Origin: Hortaea werneckii
Lineage: Eukaryota > Ascomycota > Dothideomycetes > Mycosphaerellales > Teratosphaeriaceae
DNA length: 64,000 bases
Direction of reading: 5' to 3'
Assembly (NCBI GenBank): GCA_037044905.1
Contig: JBAOKB010000093.1
Span: forward strand, 496,001-560,000
Made by a program: the position numbers and the translations under genes. The notes under the pieces are model-generated. The model had not been told where the DNA came from, searched no databases, and saw only the letters and a program-made list of their open reading frames with translations. This document shows positions 11,081 through 22,250 of the stretch, in pieces (position 1 is the first letter of the stretch; each line of letters starts with the position of its first letter).

Positions 11081-13375
11081 TTAAAACTCAATCAAACTCT
11101 CCTCCTTCCCTGCTGCTCCACCCCGCCGCCGGCAGCAGCAGCAGTAGACGCGGGTAAAGCGTGTGACGGGACCGAAGGGAGCTGGTCTTGTCCGTACGGC
11201 CCGGAACCTGCGGGAGGATTCGAGACGGAAGGAGGTGGCCACTGTTGCTGCGGTTGCGGTGGTGGTTGGTTGTAGAAGGTCTGTTGTTGCTGTTGCTGCT
11301 GCTGATGGGGAGGATACTGCGGTTGCGTTTGTTGTGGCTGCGGCTGCGGTGGCTGCTCACCAGGATAATAATACCCCCGCCTCCTCCCGCTTCCCCCGCC
11401 GAAGACATCTGCGGACTTGACATCTGCTGTGCCTGTTGCTGAGATGGCGGGAGGCCTGCGGAAGAAGAGTGCTGGGAAGTTTGCGAAGGCGCGTAGGAGG
11501 TTGAGAGGGGTCGTTGGATATGTTGCTGTTGCTGTTGCTGCTGGTGGGGAGGGAATTGTTGGTGAGGGTCTGTAGAAGGAGGTGGATGGGAGGATAGGAA
11601 GTCGGTGGTGGTGGTTGATTGCCAGTGTAATAGCTTGCCTCGGCCGACGGAGGCGGGAAGCCATACGATGCTGACATGCGCTTGTCGAAGGACGGGTAAG
11701 GTGCTGAGGATGTGGGGGTCGAGATAGGCGGTTGCTGTTGTTGCTGCGGCTGGTAGGCCGGTGCGTAGCCTCCTCCGTAAGCATCCATCTGCGGAGGCCC
11801 GCCTGTGTAGTAACTTTCCATTCCGCCGCCACCGCCGCTCGGGTCGCTCATCCCCATGCTGGGAGGAGGGGCGCTCGGTAAGCCGGGATACATCCCACTA
11901 CCCCTTTGAGCAGGTTGACCGTATCGATTTGATGAATATGCGCTCGCCATACGGTCTTCGAGCATCCGGTCGTAATATCGTACTACTGTGCTTAATTTAC
12001 TGTGAAGGTCAAGGAGGGTGTCGTGTTTGCTCATCGTTTCGCCGTAGGTGCGCGCGAGTTTAGGGCGGAGGGTCCCGATGGATTCGTAAAGTTCTTGGAT
12101 TTGGGGTTCGCGGAGGATGGTACCTGGGGGTTGGTGTTGGAGACGATCGACAAGGTGGGCGAAGAGGTTGATGTTTTCCGCCTCGACGTGGGTGAGCTCG
12201 AATTGGTTGTTGGGTTTGTATGCGGAGGAAGGTTGGGGCGTAGAGGTTGATGAGGCAGTAGTCCGTTCCTTGAGTTCGCGGGCGTGGCGTTTCTTCTGTT
12301 CTTCCATATCTTGCAGACTTGCTGCTATTGCGGCCTTGAGATCCGCGTCTTCCTCTTCTTCGCCCTTCTTGTCTGTGCTTGGTTCCTATTCGTCCCGTTC
12401 GTCTGAGCTTGTGGCGTTTTCGGCTTACTCTGCTCCAATGCTGTCCGCGGTACATATCCAGCTCCGCCACTCTGCCCTTTACTTTCTTCCAGACTCATCT
12501 CCAACGCTTTCTTCAAATCCGCATCAAAATGGCTATCGTCCACATCAACCCTCGCACTTCCGCGGATGCATCCTCGCCTCCGCCGCTCTACTCACACCCA
12601 TCCCGCTATCCTGCCATAACGTCTTCCTCGCTCCTGCACCAGGGCTCTGAGGTGCTCCGGAGGTCATGGCGCCGACCTTCGCCTGCAATTTCGCATAGCA
12701 TCCATCATCCACCCTCACCGGCTGCATAATCCCCAAATGTGGCAGGGCAGGCTCTTACTCGAACACTGACCACAAAGACATTCCCACAATTCCGACAATG
12801 ATGCTTCCGATTCGTAAAAGTAAAGCGTTCCCGACACCGCATGCACACATCGCTATCACTCCACTCTGGAGGAGCTGTCGAGTCGTACATGCTGCTCGCC
12901 ACCTCCTGCTTGGGCGGGAATTGGTAGCCCTCGTTCTGCAGTGTGCGGTAGATCTCGGCGATATAGCTTAGACTCTCCTTCCCTGTCGCTGCGCCCGCCC
13001 AGCCCTGGATCAGCTCTAAGATCCGCTGCCGCACTTCCCGCTCTCCCATCCCACCTTGGCCACCTTCATACCGGACAAGGCTGACGAGGTTATCCATGAA
13101 CTCCGACTCGCGACTTCCTGCATAAAATGGCTGCCGCCATTCTTGACACAAGTGTCGGTCAAGCCCAGGGCGGAGAGCTGGACGTTGGGGTTCTTGTGGG
13201 AGATGCGCTTCTTCAGGCTGCGCATGGCTTCCTTGGGCGGCACAGTCTTGCTTCGGACGGTGTCGCTGATCTCGAGGTTGAGGGCGATGTCTTCGAGCGA
13301 GCTGGAGGTGGCGCGTTCGATTTGGGCGTCGAGCTCGGCCCCGGCGGCGGATTGGCCGCCAAACCAGGAGCTCAT
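11081..13375 (-). CDS. vps27: Vps27, ESCRT-0 ubiquitin-sorting receptor (frame broken at about nine sites)
   Basis: Recruits ubiquitinated cargo to endosomes and hands it to ESCRT-I. Seen in order: MSSWFGGQ start, VHS domain ([17 protein letters not shown] to [15 protein letters not shown]), FYVE zinc finger ([52 protein letters not shown]), two ubiquitin-interacting motifs ([17 protein letters not shown] and [17 protein letters not shown]), a Hse1-binding helical region ([18 protein letters not shown]), a Gln/Pro-rich tail and a C-terminal KEESLIEF resembling a clathrin box. The reading frame changes nine times, always as if one base were missing. Sites are near 13103, 12775, 12746, 12600, 12560, 12390, 11595, 11375 and 11115. 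With nine bases added the length is 768 codons. Domains are well conserved between breaks, so consensus error is likelier than decay. Confidence 0.88.
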
Positions 13376-14183
13376 TGTGGAAGGGATGGAGACGGGCAGA
13401 TGTGAAGAGGGGGAGGAGGAGGAGGAGGAGGGTGGCCACAAGGGCGGGAGAGTGGATGGGGTAGGTTGGTCGGTTTGCCAGTAGTAGTTCGGTGACTGCA
13501 GCTCGCGATCCCTGAGTTGGGTGCTGCGGGGGTGGTTTCCTCGGTGGATAATGGATTCGAAAACCAAGGTGACAGCCCGATGCCAAGCTGGATGTATTAT
13601 GTGACGATCGTGATAACCCAGACAGGCGTCGGTATTGTAAGACTATTCCCATGTACCGTGCTTATACAGTAGGGAGAGTTAGATACAGACTACGGACTAG
13701 ACAGTTCCAGTGCTGCGGCCTAGAGCTCTCGGAAGCCGACGCCGATATCCACCAACCGTACCTTAAGGTATGCAATTTGACGTCATTCCATCTGGGGAAA
13801 CCCGACCTACTGTACTGTACTGCGACCGCGCCCGGTGCGGCCCACACTCGACGAGCCACTTGGGCATGAGGCGACAACGATTAGACGCGACGACGATTAC
13901 AGGCTACCTACACACTTCACTTCTTGGACGCGTACGGGATCCTGTACACGGCTGTGGTTTAATTAACACGATACTGTCACTGTGTTTCTGATTAAGCTTG
14001 GAATATTCGTGACGCACACTCGATCCGAACTCCATTTCCAGACAACCATCGCTGTGGACCTTGCCTGCAGGTTCAGCAAATAATTCGGCAGCCTTAATAC
14101 AACCCATATCCCACCGTCAACTTCACGCCCACCACCACGGGAGCTAGCGATGGGACTTCGATTGCTTTCCACCTGCGGCCACG
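13376..14183. promoter_or_regulatory. Divergent intergenic region of vps27 and the doa4-like gene
   Basis: 808 bp separate the two start codons and must hold both promoters. The part next to vps27 (13376-13560) is purine-rich on the plus strand. No specific factor site can be named. The shared promoter suggests possible co-regulation of ESCRT-0 and its deubiquitinase. Confidence 0.5.
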
Positions 14184-14218
14184 ATGAGCGCCGCAGCAGC
14201 CATGCCCTCTGTCCCGAA

Positions 14219-14260
<42 letters not shown>

Positions 14261-17200
14261 AAATGGATCCCCAGGCTTCAACCCCGGGCCGGGTGGCACT
14301 GGAGAGAAAGCGTACAAGCATGTCAGCGATCTGGTCGCCCAAGCGAACGAGGGCTTCGCTCATCATTCCTCCATCCCCGCCTTGCTCCAAACCGCCCACG
14401 CCAGCGTCCGCCAGGCCGTCACTTCACCGAGTTCCGTCGCCCGGACTTTGCCTTTGTCGAATATCTCCGCGCCTACATCATCCTCGCCGATGTCATCCCC
14501 AGCCACAAGGACTATGGCGGCTTTCAGATGGACCATCCGGAGCAGAACGTGCAGATGGGGAAATTGCGGAGGCGGGTCGAGGGCATGCAGGAGCAGTACA
14601 TGAAGATTAAAGAGATTATTAGGAACAACAACGAGCGATGTGGGACTGTGCCGGAAGCTGCGAAGAGGAATGGCGCAGTTGGTGGCCATGTCAGGACCGA
14701 GTCAGCGCCAGTCAATGGCAATGGCAGGCCAGGGACGCCAGATGGCCGTGGGCAGAGAGTACGGCCTACACCCAGTCCAAAGCCCGAAAAATTACATGGA
14801 CGGGCTTTGTCGAATGCCCCGACAGGAGGGAGAAGTGATGCCGATAGCTTGGCGGCGCGGTTCGCTGGGTTGAGATCAGGCGGAGGTGCTGCGAGTCCAT
14901 CCCCCGACCAGACTCCCGCTCGTCAAATCGCTCCTCGCTGCAAAGCGAGCCTTTGGCTATGCCGGTCGCCAGCGATTTCTCAGGACGCGACTCTTCCGAT
15001 GGCCCACAACGCTCGTCGTCAAGGCCTCTAGGCCCAAGAGGGATGCCAAACGGGGCACCGCCGCTCAAGATGCCGATGAATCTTCCGCAAGAGCCGCCGG
15101 CCGCATACAGCCCAGCACGGAACATGCAGACCCCAGGCCATGTGACTGCACCGCGCTTCACCGCACGCAGTCTCGCCTCGTCCAGCAGCCGCCGGACGCC
15201 TAGCGGAGCCCACTCCGCTGCTTCAGCACACGCCCCCAACGGTCCGAGTGGAAGTGGCGACTACTTCCAATCACCAGCGCCTCCACATCGTCACAACTAC
15301 CAGAGCGTGGCCTGCCGAAACGCTCAGTCAGCATGGGTTCGGAATCCACCATTGCTCCTTCAGAAATTATACGATTACTTCCGTCTCTACAACATCTTGC
15401 TCATCGACTTTCGACCGAGAGGCGATTTTGACAAGGGCCATATCTGGCATAGAAATATCATCTGTGTCGAGCCCATGTCGGTACGGCAAGGTATGAGTGC
15501 TGAGGAACTGGCGGAGAGTCTGGTGGTGGGTCCGGAATGGGAGCAAGAACTGTTCGGGGCACGGACAGCTTCGATCTGGTCGTATACTGCGATGAAGACA
15601 CGCAGGATCCATATCCTTTCAGAAGCAGTCGACGAGCTGAGGGGTTGAAGTACTTGCATGAAGCTATCACGGACTTCAACCAGGAGAAGCCGCTTCAGAG
15701 GCCCCCGGTGCTGTTGCAAGGCGGAGTCGAGGCATGGGCGGATATGACAGGACGTCAGGCCCTTGTGAGCACGGACACGAATAAACAGGCGGGTGCCAAT
15801 ACCAATGGCATACGAAGACGGCCTTTGGCTACGGCGAAGGCTGGAAGTGGAAACAGTCAGCTCAAGATTCCCAAGAGGAGATTAAGGAACTACGAGCAAC
15901 TTGACCCTGAAGAGGAGAAGAAATGGAGAGAAAGGGCTCGAGCAGAGAGTGTTCAATTACCACAAGCTACTACGCTTGAAGACGAGGGGTTGACGGAAGA
16001 GCCGGAAGGAGAGGAAGAGGAAGATCAGATGGACACGAGAGGTATTGATGAGTTCAATGCTCGTTTCCCTGACTTGACTGCCTCGCAAGATTTCGAGCGG
16101 CAAGCTTTCGCCAGTCAGCTCCCAACACGGGCACCTCCTAGGCCACCCGATCTACCTGCAAAGGTACCTCTTTATCCGCCTGCGCCTACTGCTTCGCAGC
16201 ATCCACAAGCGCCCACTCGACCTGCGCCAGCAGCGCCGCGTATGAGCTACACCGGCGTGTCCGATCGTCAAGCGTCTACTGGTAGTCAAACGAAGAAAGA
16301 CACCGCCAACCGACCCTACATTCCTCCAAAATACATGCCTGCGCACGTTCGGCTCCCCAAAACTGGCCTTGTCAACTTTGGAAACACCTGCTACATGAAT
16401 TCTGTTCTGCAAGCCCTCTCGGCTACCGTTCCCCTCAGCGTCTTCCTCATGGACGACGCCTACCGCGCGCAACTCCAACGCGACAACTGGAAATCCTCCC
16501 GTGGCATTCTCACCGAGCTTTACGCCAACCTCATCCGCTCCCTGTGGAAAGGCGATGTGTCTGCTATCCGGCCCACTACGTTCCGGAACTTCATCAAACG
16601 CACCTCGGAAACCTTTAACAACGAAGACCAACAAGACGCCAAGGAGTTCCTGGAATTGATGGTTGATGTGCTTCACGAAGATGGGAACCGAATGTGGGCA
16701 CGCAGCCCCCTTCGCGAGCTCACAGAGAAGGAGGAAGAGAAACGCGAACAGATGCCTAAATCCGTCGTCGCGCGGACGGAATGGGGACGGTACACCCACC
16801 GCGACCTTTCCTTCGTCCAAGGCCTCTTCGCCGGCCAACACGCCAGTCGGCTGACCTGCGCCACCTGCGGCTTCACCTCCACCACCTACGAAGCCTTCTG
16901 GTCCATCTCGGTGGAAATCCCGACCAACAGCCGATTCTGGAGCGGCGGCGGCGGCCGCATGCCCACCCTAGACGACTGCCTGCGCAGCTACTTCGCCGAG
17001 GAGCGTCTCACCAAAGACGACCAGTACCGGTGCCCGCGCTGCAAGACCTTCCGCGAAGCCATCAAACGCCTGACCCTCACCCGCGCCCCGCAATTCCTCG
17101 TCGTGCACTTCAAACGCTTCGAGTCCAAATCCTCCTCCTCCTCCTCCTCCTCCTTCTTCCCCACCCCATCCAGCTCTTCTTCATCCTCATCACTAAGGAA

Positions 17201-17637
17201 AATCCGCCAACCAGTCGACTTTCCCCTCACCAACCTCTCCCTCGACCCTTACTTCCTCCCGCCCCCCTCCGCCGCCGAGGAGAAATCCATCCTCGCGTCC
17301 TACGGCCCCCAAGCCCTCGCCCCGGACCCGGCTATGCAGGGTCCCTTTTCTACGACGGGTACGCGGTGATTCGCCACTTGGGCGGGACGATGCAGAGTGG
17401 GCACTACGTGACCGCGGCGAGGAAAGGTGGGGGATCGTCGTCTTCAGCAGGAGGGAAGGGGGCAGGTATGAATGGTGGTGGTGCTGGTGCTGGTGGCGGC
17501 ACGGGAAATAAGGAGTGGATGTGGTTCAACGACACCAACGTCACCGAGTTCGTGCCGAGCGAGGTCCCCGGCACGGGCGGCCGGAGAGGGATCTCAGGGG
17601 CGAGGAGGCGTATATTGTTTTTTATCAGCGGGTGTGA
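14184..17637 (+). CDS. doa4: Doa4/USP8-like ubiquitin carboxyl-terminal hydrolase (frame broken at five sites)
   Basis: Removes ubiquitin from cargo and other substrates at endosomes. Seen in order: Gly-rich leader (coded by a GGC repeat at 14221-14262), USP8-dimerisation-like helices (EKAYKHVSDLVAQ, then FTEFRRPDFAFVEYLRAYII), a disordered Pro/Ser linker, a rhodanese-like domain (LLIDFRPRGDFDKGHI, VVYCDEDTQ, VLLQGGVEAWADM), and the UCH catalytic domain. The latter has the Cys box GLVNFGNTCYMNSVLQ, zinc pairs CATC and CPRC, the His box GGTMQSGHYV, and MWFNDTNVTEF. It ends AYIVFYQRV. Breaks equal to one missing base lie near 14420, 14905, 15563, 17350 and 17590. Adding five bases gives 1,153 codons. 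The start at 14184 is chosen because it leads directly into the conserved helix region. Doa4 versus Ubp5/Ubp7 cannot be separated here. Confidence 0.87.
14221..14262 (+). repeat. GGC trinucleotide repeat inside the doa4-like gene
   Basis: About 14 GGC units encode polyglycine in the frame starting at 14184. The other two frames read Ala or Arg runs. Such runs are prone to slippage and to miscounting. Confidence 0.9.
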
Positions 17638-18409
17638 GGCCCCGGGGGGGGTGTCAGGAGATGGAGAGGAAGCGCGGGGGAGGAGGGGAATGGAAAAGGG
17701 AAGGGAGGGGAGGGAGTGCTCCTTCCCTTTCTTAGTTTTGATTTACCCCCAAGGCGCGTGTGCATATACAGGAAGATTCACTTTGCCGTTTGTCCTTCTT
17801 TTTCTCCTTGTAGCGTTGTTCCTCGTTTGTCTCTTTTTCTTCTCATTTCTTGTCTTTCCCGCGAAGTATGGGAAGCTTTTCTGCCCTGCTTGAAGGGGAC
17901 AAGGCGGGTAAGTTTAGGAGTATGTAGAAGGGAGGAAGAAGGATAGGGATAGGAAAGGGGAATAGGAAGGACAGGAGAGAAAACATTATGAGTATTGTGG
18001 TGCCTACTCTCTCTTCGGTCTACTAGTCCCTTCTTCGCCATCAGGCTGATGAGAAGTCCGCTCTCCCCTCTGACCGCTGCTGTATGAAAATCGTTTCCTG
18101 GGTTTTGTACAGAAAAGTGTTCATTTGTTTCTTTTTCGCTACTGTGTTCGTATCTATGAAATCAAGGGTGTCCAAATTCGCCTATCAAAACGCCTCGCTA
18201 TTTATTTGCCTGGGGTATCTTCCACAAAATCGTTATGAAAAGAAAGCCGGATGAAAAAGTCTAGGTAGTGTTACAACATGTCTTGCCGCCTTGTCCTCTC
18301 TCCCTTCTCCCCTCCTGCTGATGCAGATATGCATATCCCCACTCCGGTAATAGTGTACGAAAAAGCTCGCAACACAACCCCTCTTTCCGTCCCCGCCAGA
18401 TCATTCTCC
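17638..18409. other. Intergenic region, convergent 3' ends (0.77 kb)
   Basis: Lies between the ends of the doa4-like gene and tfb3. It has G-rich then T-rich stretches and no supported gene. 3' processing signals are likely but not distinct. Confidence 0.55.
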
Positions 18410-19599
18410 CTACGCCACATCAACCATCTCGCTATCCTTCAACCCCAAATCCGCCCTCGCCGTCCCCACCGCCTCCTCCCCTTCCACTCCCATCTTCCCC
18501 TCTCCCGCTCATCCACCTCCTCCCCAACAAAAACCCCCAGTCCCGCAAACGCCGCGACCAGCGACCGCTGCGTGAAATCCTGCACGTCGTACCCGCCGGC
18601 CACGTGCTTGACGTCGCGCCGCGTATCCTGCACGCCTTCCCAGCGATACTCGTCCTGCAGGGCGAAGAACTTCGTGCTGAAACGCACCCCGCCAAAGGGA
18701 TCGATGGGCGGTTCGGGCACGGGTTTGGTGGAGGCGGGTTTGCGGAGACCCTTGAGGACTGCGGGGCCATTGTCGTTGGTACTCGTACTGGACTTCTCGG
18801 CTCCAGTAGCATCTGAAGTACTTTGAGATTGTTGTTGAAGACCCACCCGTCTCCTCTCCGCCTCCCCCCTCCCCATCCGCTTCTTCAACTGCACCTCCTC
18901 GCCCTTGCGCAGCACCTCCTCGGCATCACCCCCCTGCGCCAACCGCTCCAACACATCCCTCCGATTCGCCTCCAGCTCCCGCCGTTCCATCTCCTCCTCC
19001 TGTCGCGCCTGCTCCCGCCTCTCCCGTGCCAGCGCCCGCTCCGCCTTCTGCCGGGACGAAAACTGACTCTTCTCCTCGGCCGCCAACCGCTCATTCTCCG
19101 CGATCCCCTCCTCGTTCGCTTTCCGATACGCCTCGAACCGCGCATTCGTCGCGTCCAGGTCGATCCGGTTGATCAAATTAAACGTGATATCCTCCACATC
19201 GTTCAGGTAATCGTTCCAGGTCCGCAGGTCCTCGAACTCGTCTTCGCGGCGGTTGAAGACGCTCGCGACGCGCTTGCGGATGTCGATCTCGCGCTCGACT
19301 CGGATGTCTTCGAAGGTCTGTTCGCGGAACCGGTGTTTGCGTAATGTGCGGCTGCAGTTGGGGAGTGGGCAGGTGGCGGGCCCGTGGGAGAAGATCCGGT
19401 CTACGCAGGAGGCGCAGAGTTTGTGGTAGCATTCGGGGTTGACGAGGAAGCGGAGCGAGGGGTTGAGGTAGCGGGTGGATTTGCAGATGGGGCATTGTTC
19501 GGAGTCGGCGGCGGGGAGGGGTGAGGTGGTGGTGTTGGAGGAGGAGGCGGTTGGTTTGGTAGATGGTTGGGGTCGAGAGGGTTGGGCGAGTCGGGACAT
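18410..19599 (-). CDS. tfb3: Tfb3/MAT1, RING subunit of TFIIH and the CDK-activating kinase
   Basis: Bridges the Kin28/cyclin module to core TFIIH for transcription initiation and repair. Seen: C3HC4 RING finger with C36, C39, C57, H59, C62, C65, C77 and C82 (SEQCPICKS, NPECYHKLCASC, CPLPNCSRTL). The MAT1 helical region follows (RKHRFREQTFEDIRVEREID, WNDYLNDVEDITFNLIN), then a long charged coiled coil (LAAEEKSQFSSRQKAERAL), and a C-terminal GGYDVQDFTQRSLVAAFAGLG. The start at 19599 (MSRLAQPS) gives a normal N-terminus; an upstream ATG at 19773 adds an unlikely Ile/Asn-rich extension. Near 18508 the frame needs one extra base to continue into a C-terminus ending DLGLKDSEMVDVA at 18410; without it the frame stops at 18439 after an Arg/Trp/Gly-rich tail. 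With it the product is 396 aa. Confidence 0.9.
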
Positions 19600-19886
19600 A
19601 GTGTTTAGGGGAAAGGTGGGAGGGTGTAGTATTGAAGGGTGTTGGGGTTGATCAATCAGAGAAGTGAGATGTTTGGAGCTTGAGAGGTGAAGTACATAGA
19701 TATATGACGGTTTGATTGTAATTTGATTAAAATTGATCGGAAGAGTTAAAGGGAATTGGTTGAATCTAGCCAAAGTTCCGTCAACGCATCACCGCGAGCT
19801 TGCCACTTTGAGCTGAGCATGAAGTGAATGGCGATCGTTTCCCTGTCTGCTTCGACAAGCTCATATACAGTATGACAATTTGGAAC

Positions 19887-20848
19887 ATGAATGGAACATT
19901 ATCTGTACTCTTGATAGGTATATCATTAGCGTTCACTACCAGCGGTCAAGCATTCAAAGATGTCTCGCCCTTCGTCATGATCAGCAATGAGCCGTACAGC
20001 AACACCCGACTCAACACCCACGCATCTTCCGTCGTCCATATCTAGCTAACTCCATATCCTCCTCTACATAAGCATACGCCACACGAACTTAACCTCCAAG
20101 GATAATGACACGGCATCATCGGTCCAACAAGATCTCATCCGAACCCTCTCCCACTGCGAACCCCAACAATACATCCTCCTCTCGCAATTCGGCCTGCAAC
20201 CGGAGGACATTCAAAATGTCTCCTCCATGCCAAAACTGCATGCACTCATCCAAAATGCAGCACAAGCCGTAGTGATCCCGCAAGTGTCTGATGTAGTCGA
20301 TTGCATGTCTGTTGCCGTTAGCGCGCTGAGGGGACGCTGCATCGAGACGCGACAGCTGTATTACGATGCTCGATTAGAGAGTATTGAGGAGTTTTGCGAG
20401 TGTGAGAGTTGTGTGCCCTGGTCTCACGATGTGGAGAGGGAGGGGATGTTGGTGAGAGTGCCTTATTTGCCTCATCTTCCCGACTCAGCGGGCGACGAGG
20501 AAGAAGAAGATGACGAAGAGAGGAGGGAAGTGCTAAGGAGGACTGGTATGTCAATTCGCGCCGTATCTCTCTTATAAGTGCCGTCCACCTGGATGTGGTC
20601 TCATGTTGTTTTCTTGCTCACTGGACGGAACAGACGATTATATTGCATGTCACCTCTCCGCCTTACAGCGGGCGGGACAGTCATACGTCTTGGTATATAC
20701 CGCCTCGACTGAGCCGCAGATGGGGCAGAGGACACCAGAAGATCGTCTGAACGGGTTGAAGGAGAAACGATGGAAATTGGGGGCTATGGCCCTTGCCGCG
20801 GTATCTGCTTTCCTTGTAGGCTTTTGGGCTCTACAGATCTACCTTTGA
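19887..20848 (+). CDS. big1: Big1-like ER membrane protein (cell-wall beta-1,6-glucan)
   Basis: Three exons, 19887-19993, 20073-20545 and 20634-20848, giving 264 aa. The first intron (79 nt, donor GTACAG, branch GCTAAC, acceptor ATAAG) is less certain than the second (88 nt, GTATGT to CAG). Seen: a cleavable signal peptide (MNGTLSVLLIGISLAFTTSGQA) directly followed by FKDVSPFVMIS, matching the AFxDxSPF start of mature Big1 proteins; a lumenal domain with LIRTLSHCEPQQYILLSQFG and QRAGQSYVLVYTAST; an acidic stretch (DEEEEDDEERRE); and one C-terminal membrane segment (ALAAVSAFLVGFWALQIYL). In yeast Big1 is an ER protein needed for beta-1,6-glucan synthesis. The assignment rests on these motifs and topology. 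Confidence 0.72.
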
Positions 20849-21391
20849 GGCCACTACGTTGGCTCTGGGTCATGCTTACTAGGGACAAGTATTCTTGAGG
20901 CGTGAGAAGTAGTATGGCGAGTTTAAGGGCCCCGTATCATGAAATCAGTCGCGGACCGGACTCGCACGTTTGGCCCTTGGTCGCAAGATAAAGAATTCAT
21001 AATCGCATATCGCAGTAGATCTTGGCAACAACGATACGCTCTCGGCAATTAGACGCAGGCAAAGCGAAGTTGGAACATGTTGTGGATAGAAGAGAAAAAA
21101 TCATGTCTGGCGTGGGTACATGTGGTATATACATTCCTAGGTACCTAGTAGGTAGTTGGGGTTGGACAGGGAAGAAAGCGGAATGGATCGGAGGTTTCCC
21201 TTCCCGTCTCCCGCTCGAATCTCCCATCCGTCATCTCTCTCCAGCAAAAGATTCCCAGGGTTTGCCCATCAATTCCACGCCTGCTCCATCGCCGCCTCTT
21301 ATCATCATCCCCATCCTCCTCACCACCAGCCCGATTCCTCATTTCCACGCGAACTGCTTATCCGAAACCCTCCGAATTCTCCACATCCACC
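20849..21391. other. Intergenic region upstream of tim17 (0.54 kb)
   Basis: Tim17 promoter region. It contains the palindrome CTAGGTACCTAG at 21137-21148 (see repeats). No coding feature supported. Confidence 0.55.
21137..21148. repeat. Palindromic CCTAGGTA-type element
   Basis: Perfect 12-base palindrome CTAGGTACCTAG followed by a further TAGGTAG. One of several related intergenic elements in the window. Confidence 0.7.
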
Positions 21392-22250
21392 ATGTCCGAC
21401 CAACACGGCCTTGATCACTCGCGCGACCCGTGCCCTTGGGTCGCATTATCGGATTTTGGTTAGTATACCCTTCTATCCCAAGGCTGCAAGAGCAAGCAAA
21501 GGCCAAAGGCAAAGGGCGAAGAATGAGGGGAAAAGAATCAAGAAAAAGAGCAAGGGACCATTCACAGCAAGAAAAATTATTCGCGCACGTGACGATCTAC
21601 TGCTTGGGAGTTTGGAGAGGGGGAGAACGATGACCTGGGGAAGGCAAAGATTGGATGATCAGGCGGGAAAGGAGGAAGAGAGACGATGCAAAAATTAAAG
21701 GAGAGACAGATCGCTGACGGTTTCTTTCCTAAACAGGCGGTGCATTCTGTATGGGCGCAATCGGCGGCGCAGTCTGGCACGGTGTAAAGGGTTACCGGAA
21801 TAGCCCCTATGGCGAGAGGAGAATAGGCGGTAAGTTTCCACTTTCCCTCTGCAAAACCCAAGGGTCGCATCAGAAAGCCAGGGTCCAATGCTGATTTCCC
21901 CCTTCCCTCGTTCAACAGCCATCACAGCAATCAAATCCCGCGCGCCCGTCCTCGGCGGCAACTTCGGCGTCTGGGGCGGCATGTTCTCGACCTTCGACTG
22001 CGCCGTCAAGGGCCTGCGCAAGAAGGAAGACCCCTGGAACGCCATCATCGCGGGCTTCTTCACCGGCGGCGCGCTCGCCGTCCGTGGTGGGCCGAAAGCC
22101 ATCCGCAACGGCGCTATCGGCTGCGCTATCCTGCTGGCGGTTATCGAAGGTGTCGGTATCGGTTTCCAGCGTATGATGGCTGAGAACACGAGGCTCGAGT
22201 TGCCGCCGCCGCCGCCTAGTCAGGGGAGTGAGGGGAGGATTGCTGCTTAA
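21392..22250 (+). CDS. tim17: Tim17, mitochondrial inner-membrane translocase subunit
   Basis: Channel-forming subunit of the TIM23 complex that imports presequence proteins. Three exons, 21392-21458, 21737-21829 and 21919-22250, total 163 aa. The first intron is long for this genome (278 nt, GTTAGT to ACAG) and the second is 89 nt. Seen: [16 protein letters not shown] start with the conserved RDPCPWxxLxDFG, then [20 protein letters not shown], the [15 protein letters not shown] segment, [18 protein letters not shown] and the fourth membrane segment, together the four-helix Tim17/22/23 fold. The tail has a Pro run and ends EGRIAA. No frame breaks. Confidence 0.95.

Noticed and set aside
12545..12736. 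Separate small genes in the vps27 region
   Set aside because: Each short frame here carries a piece of one Vps27 domain set in the right order, so they are fragments of a single gene.
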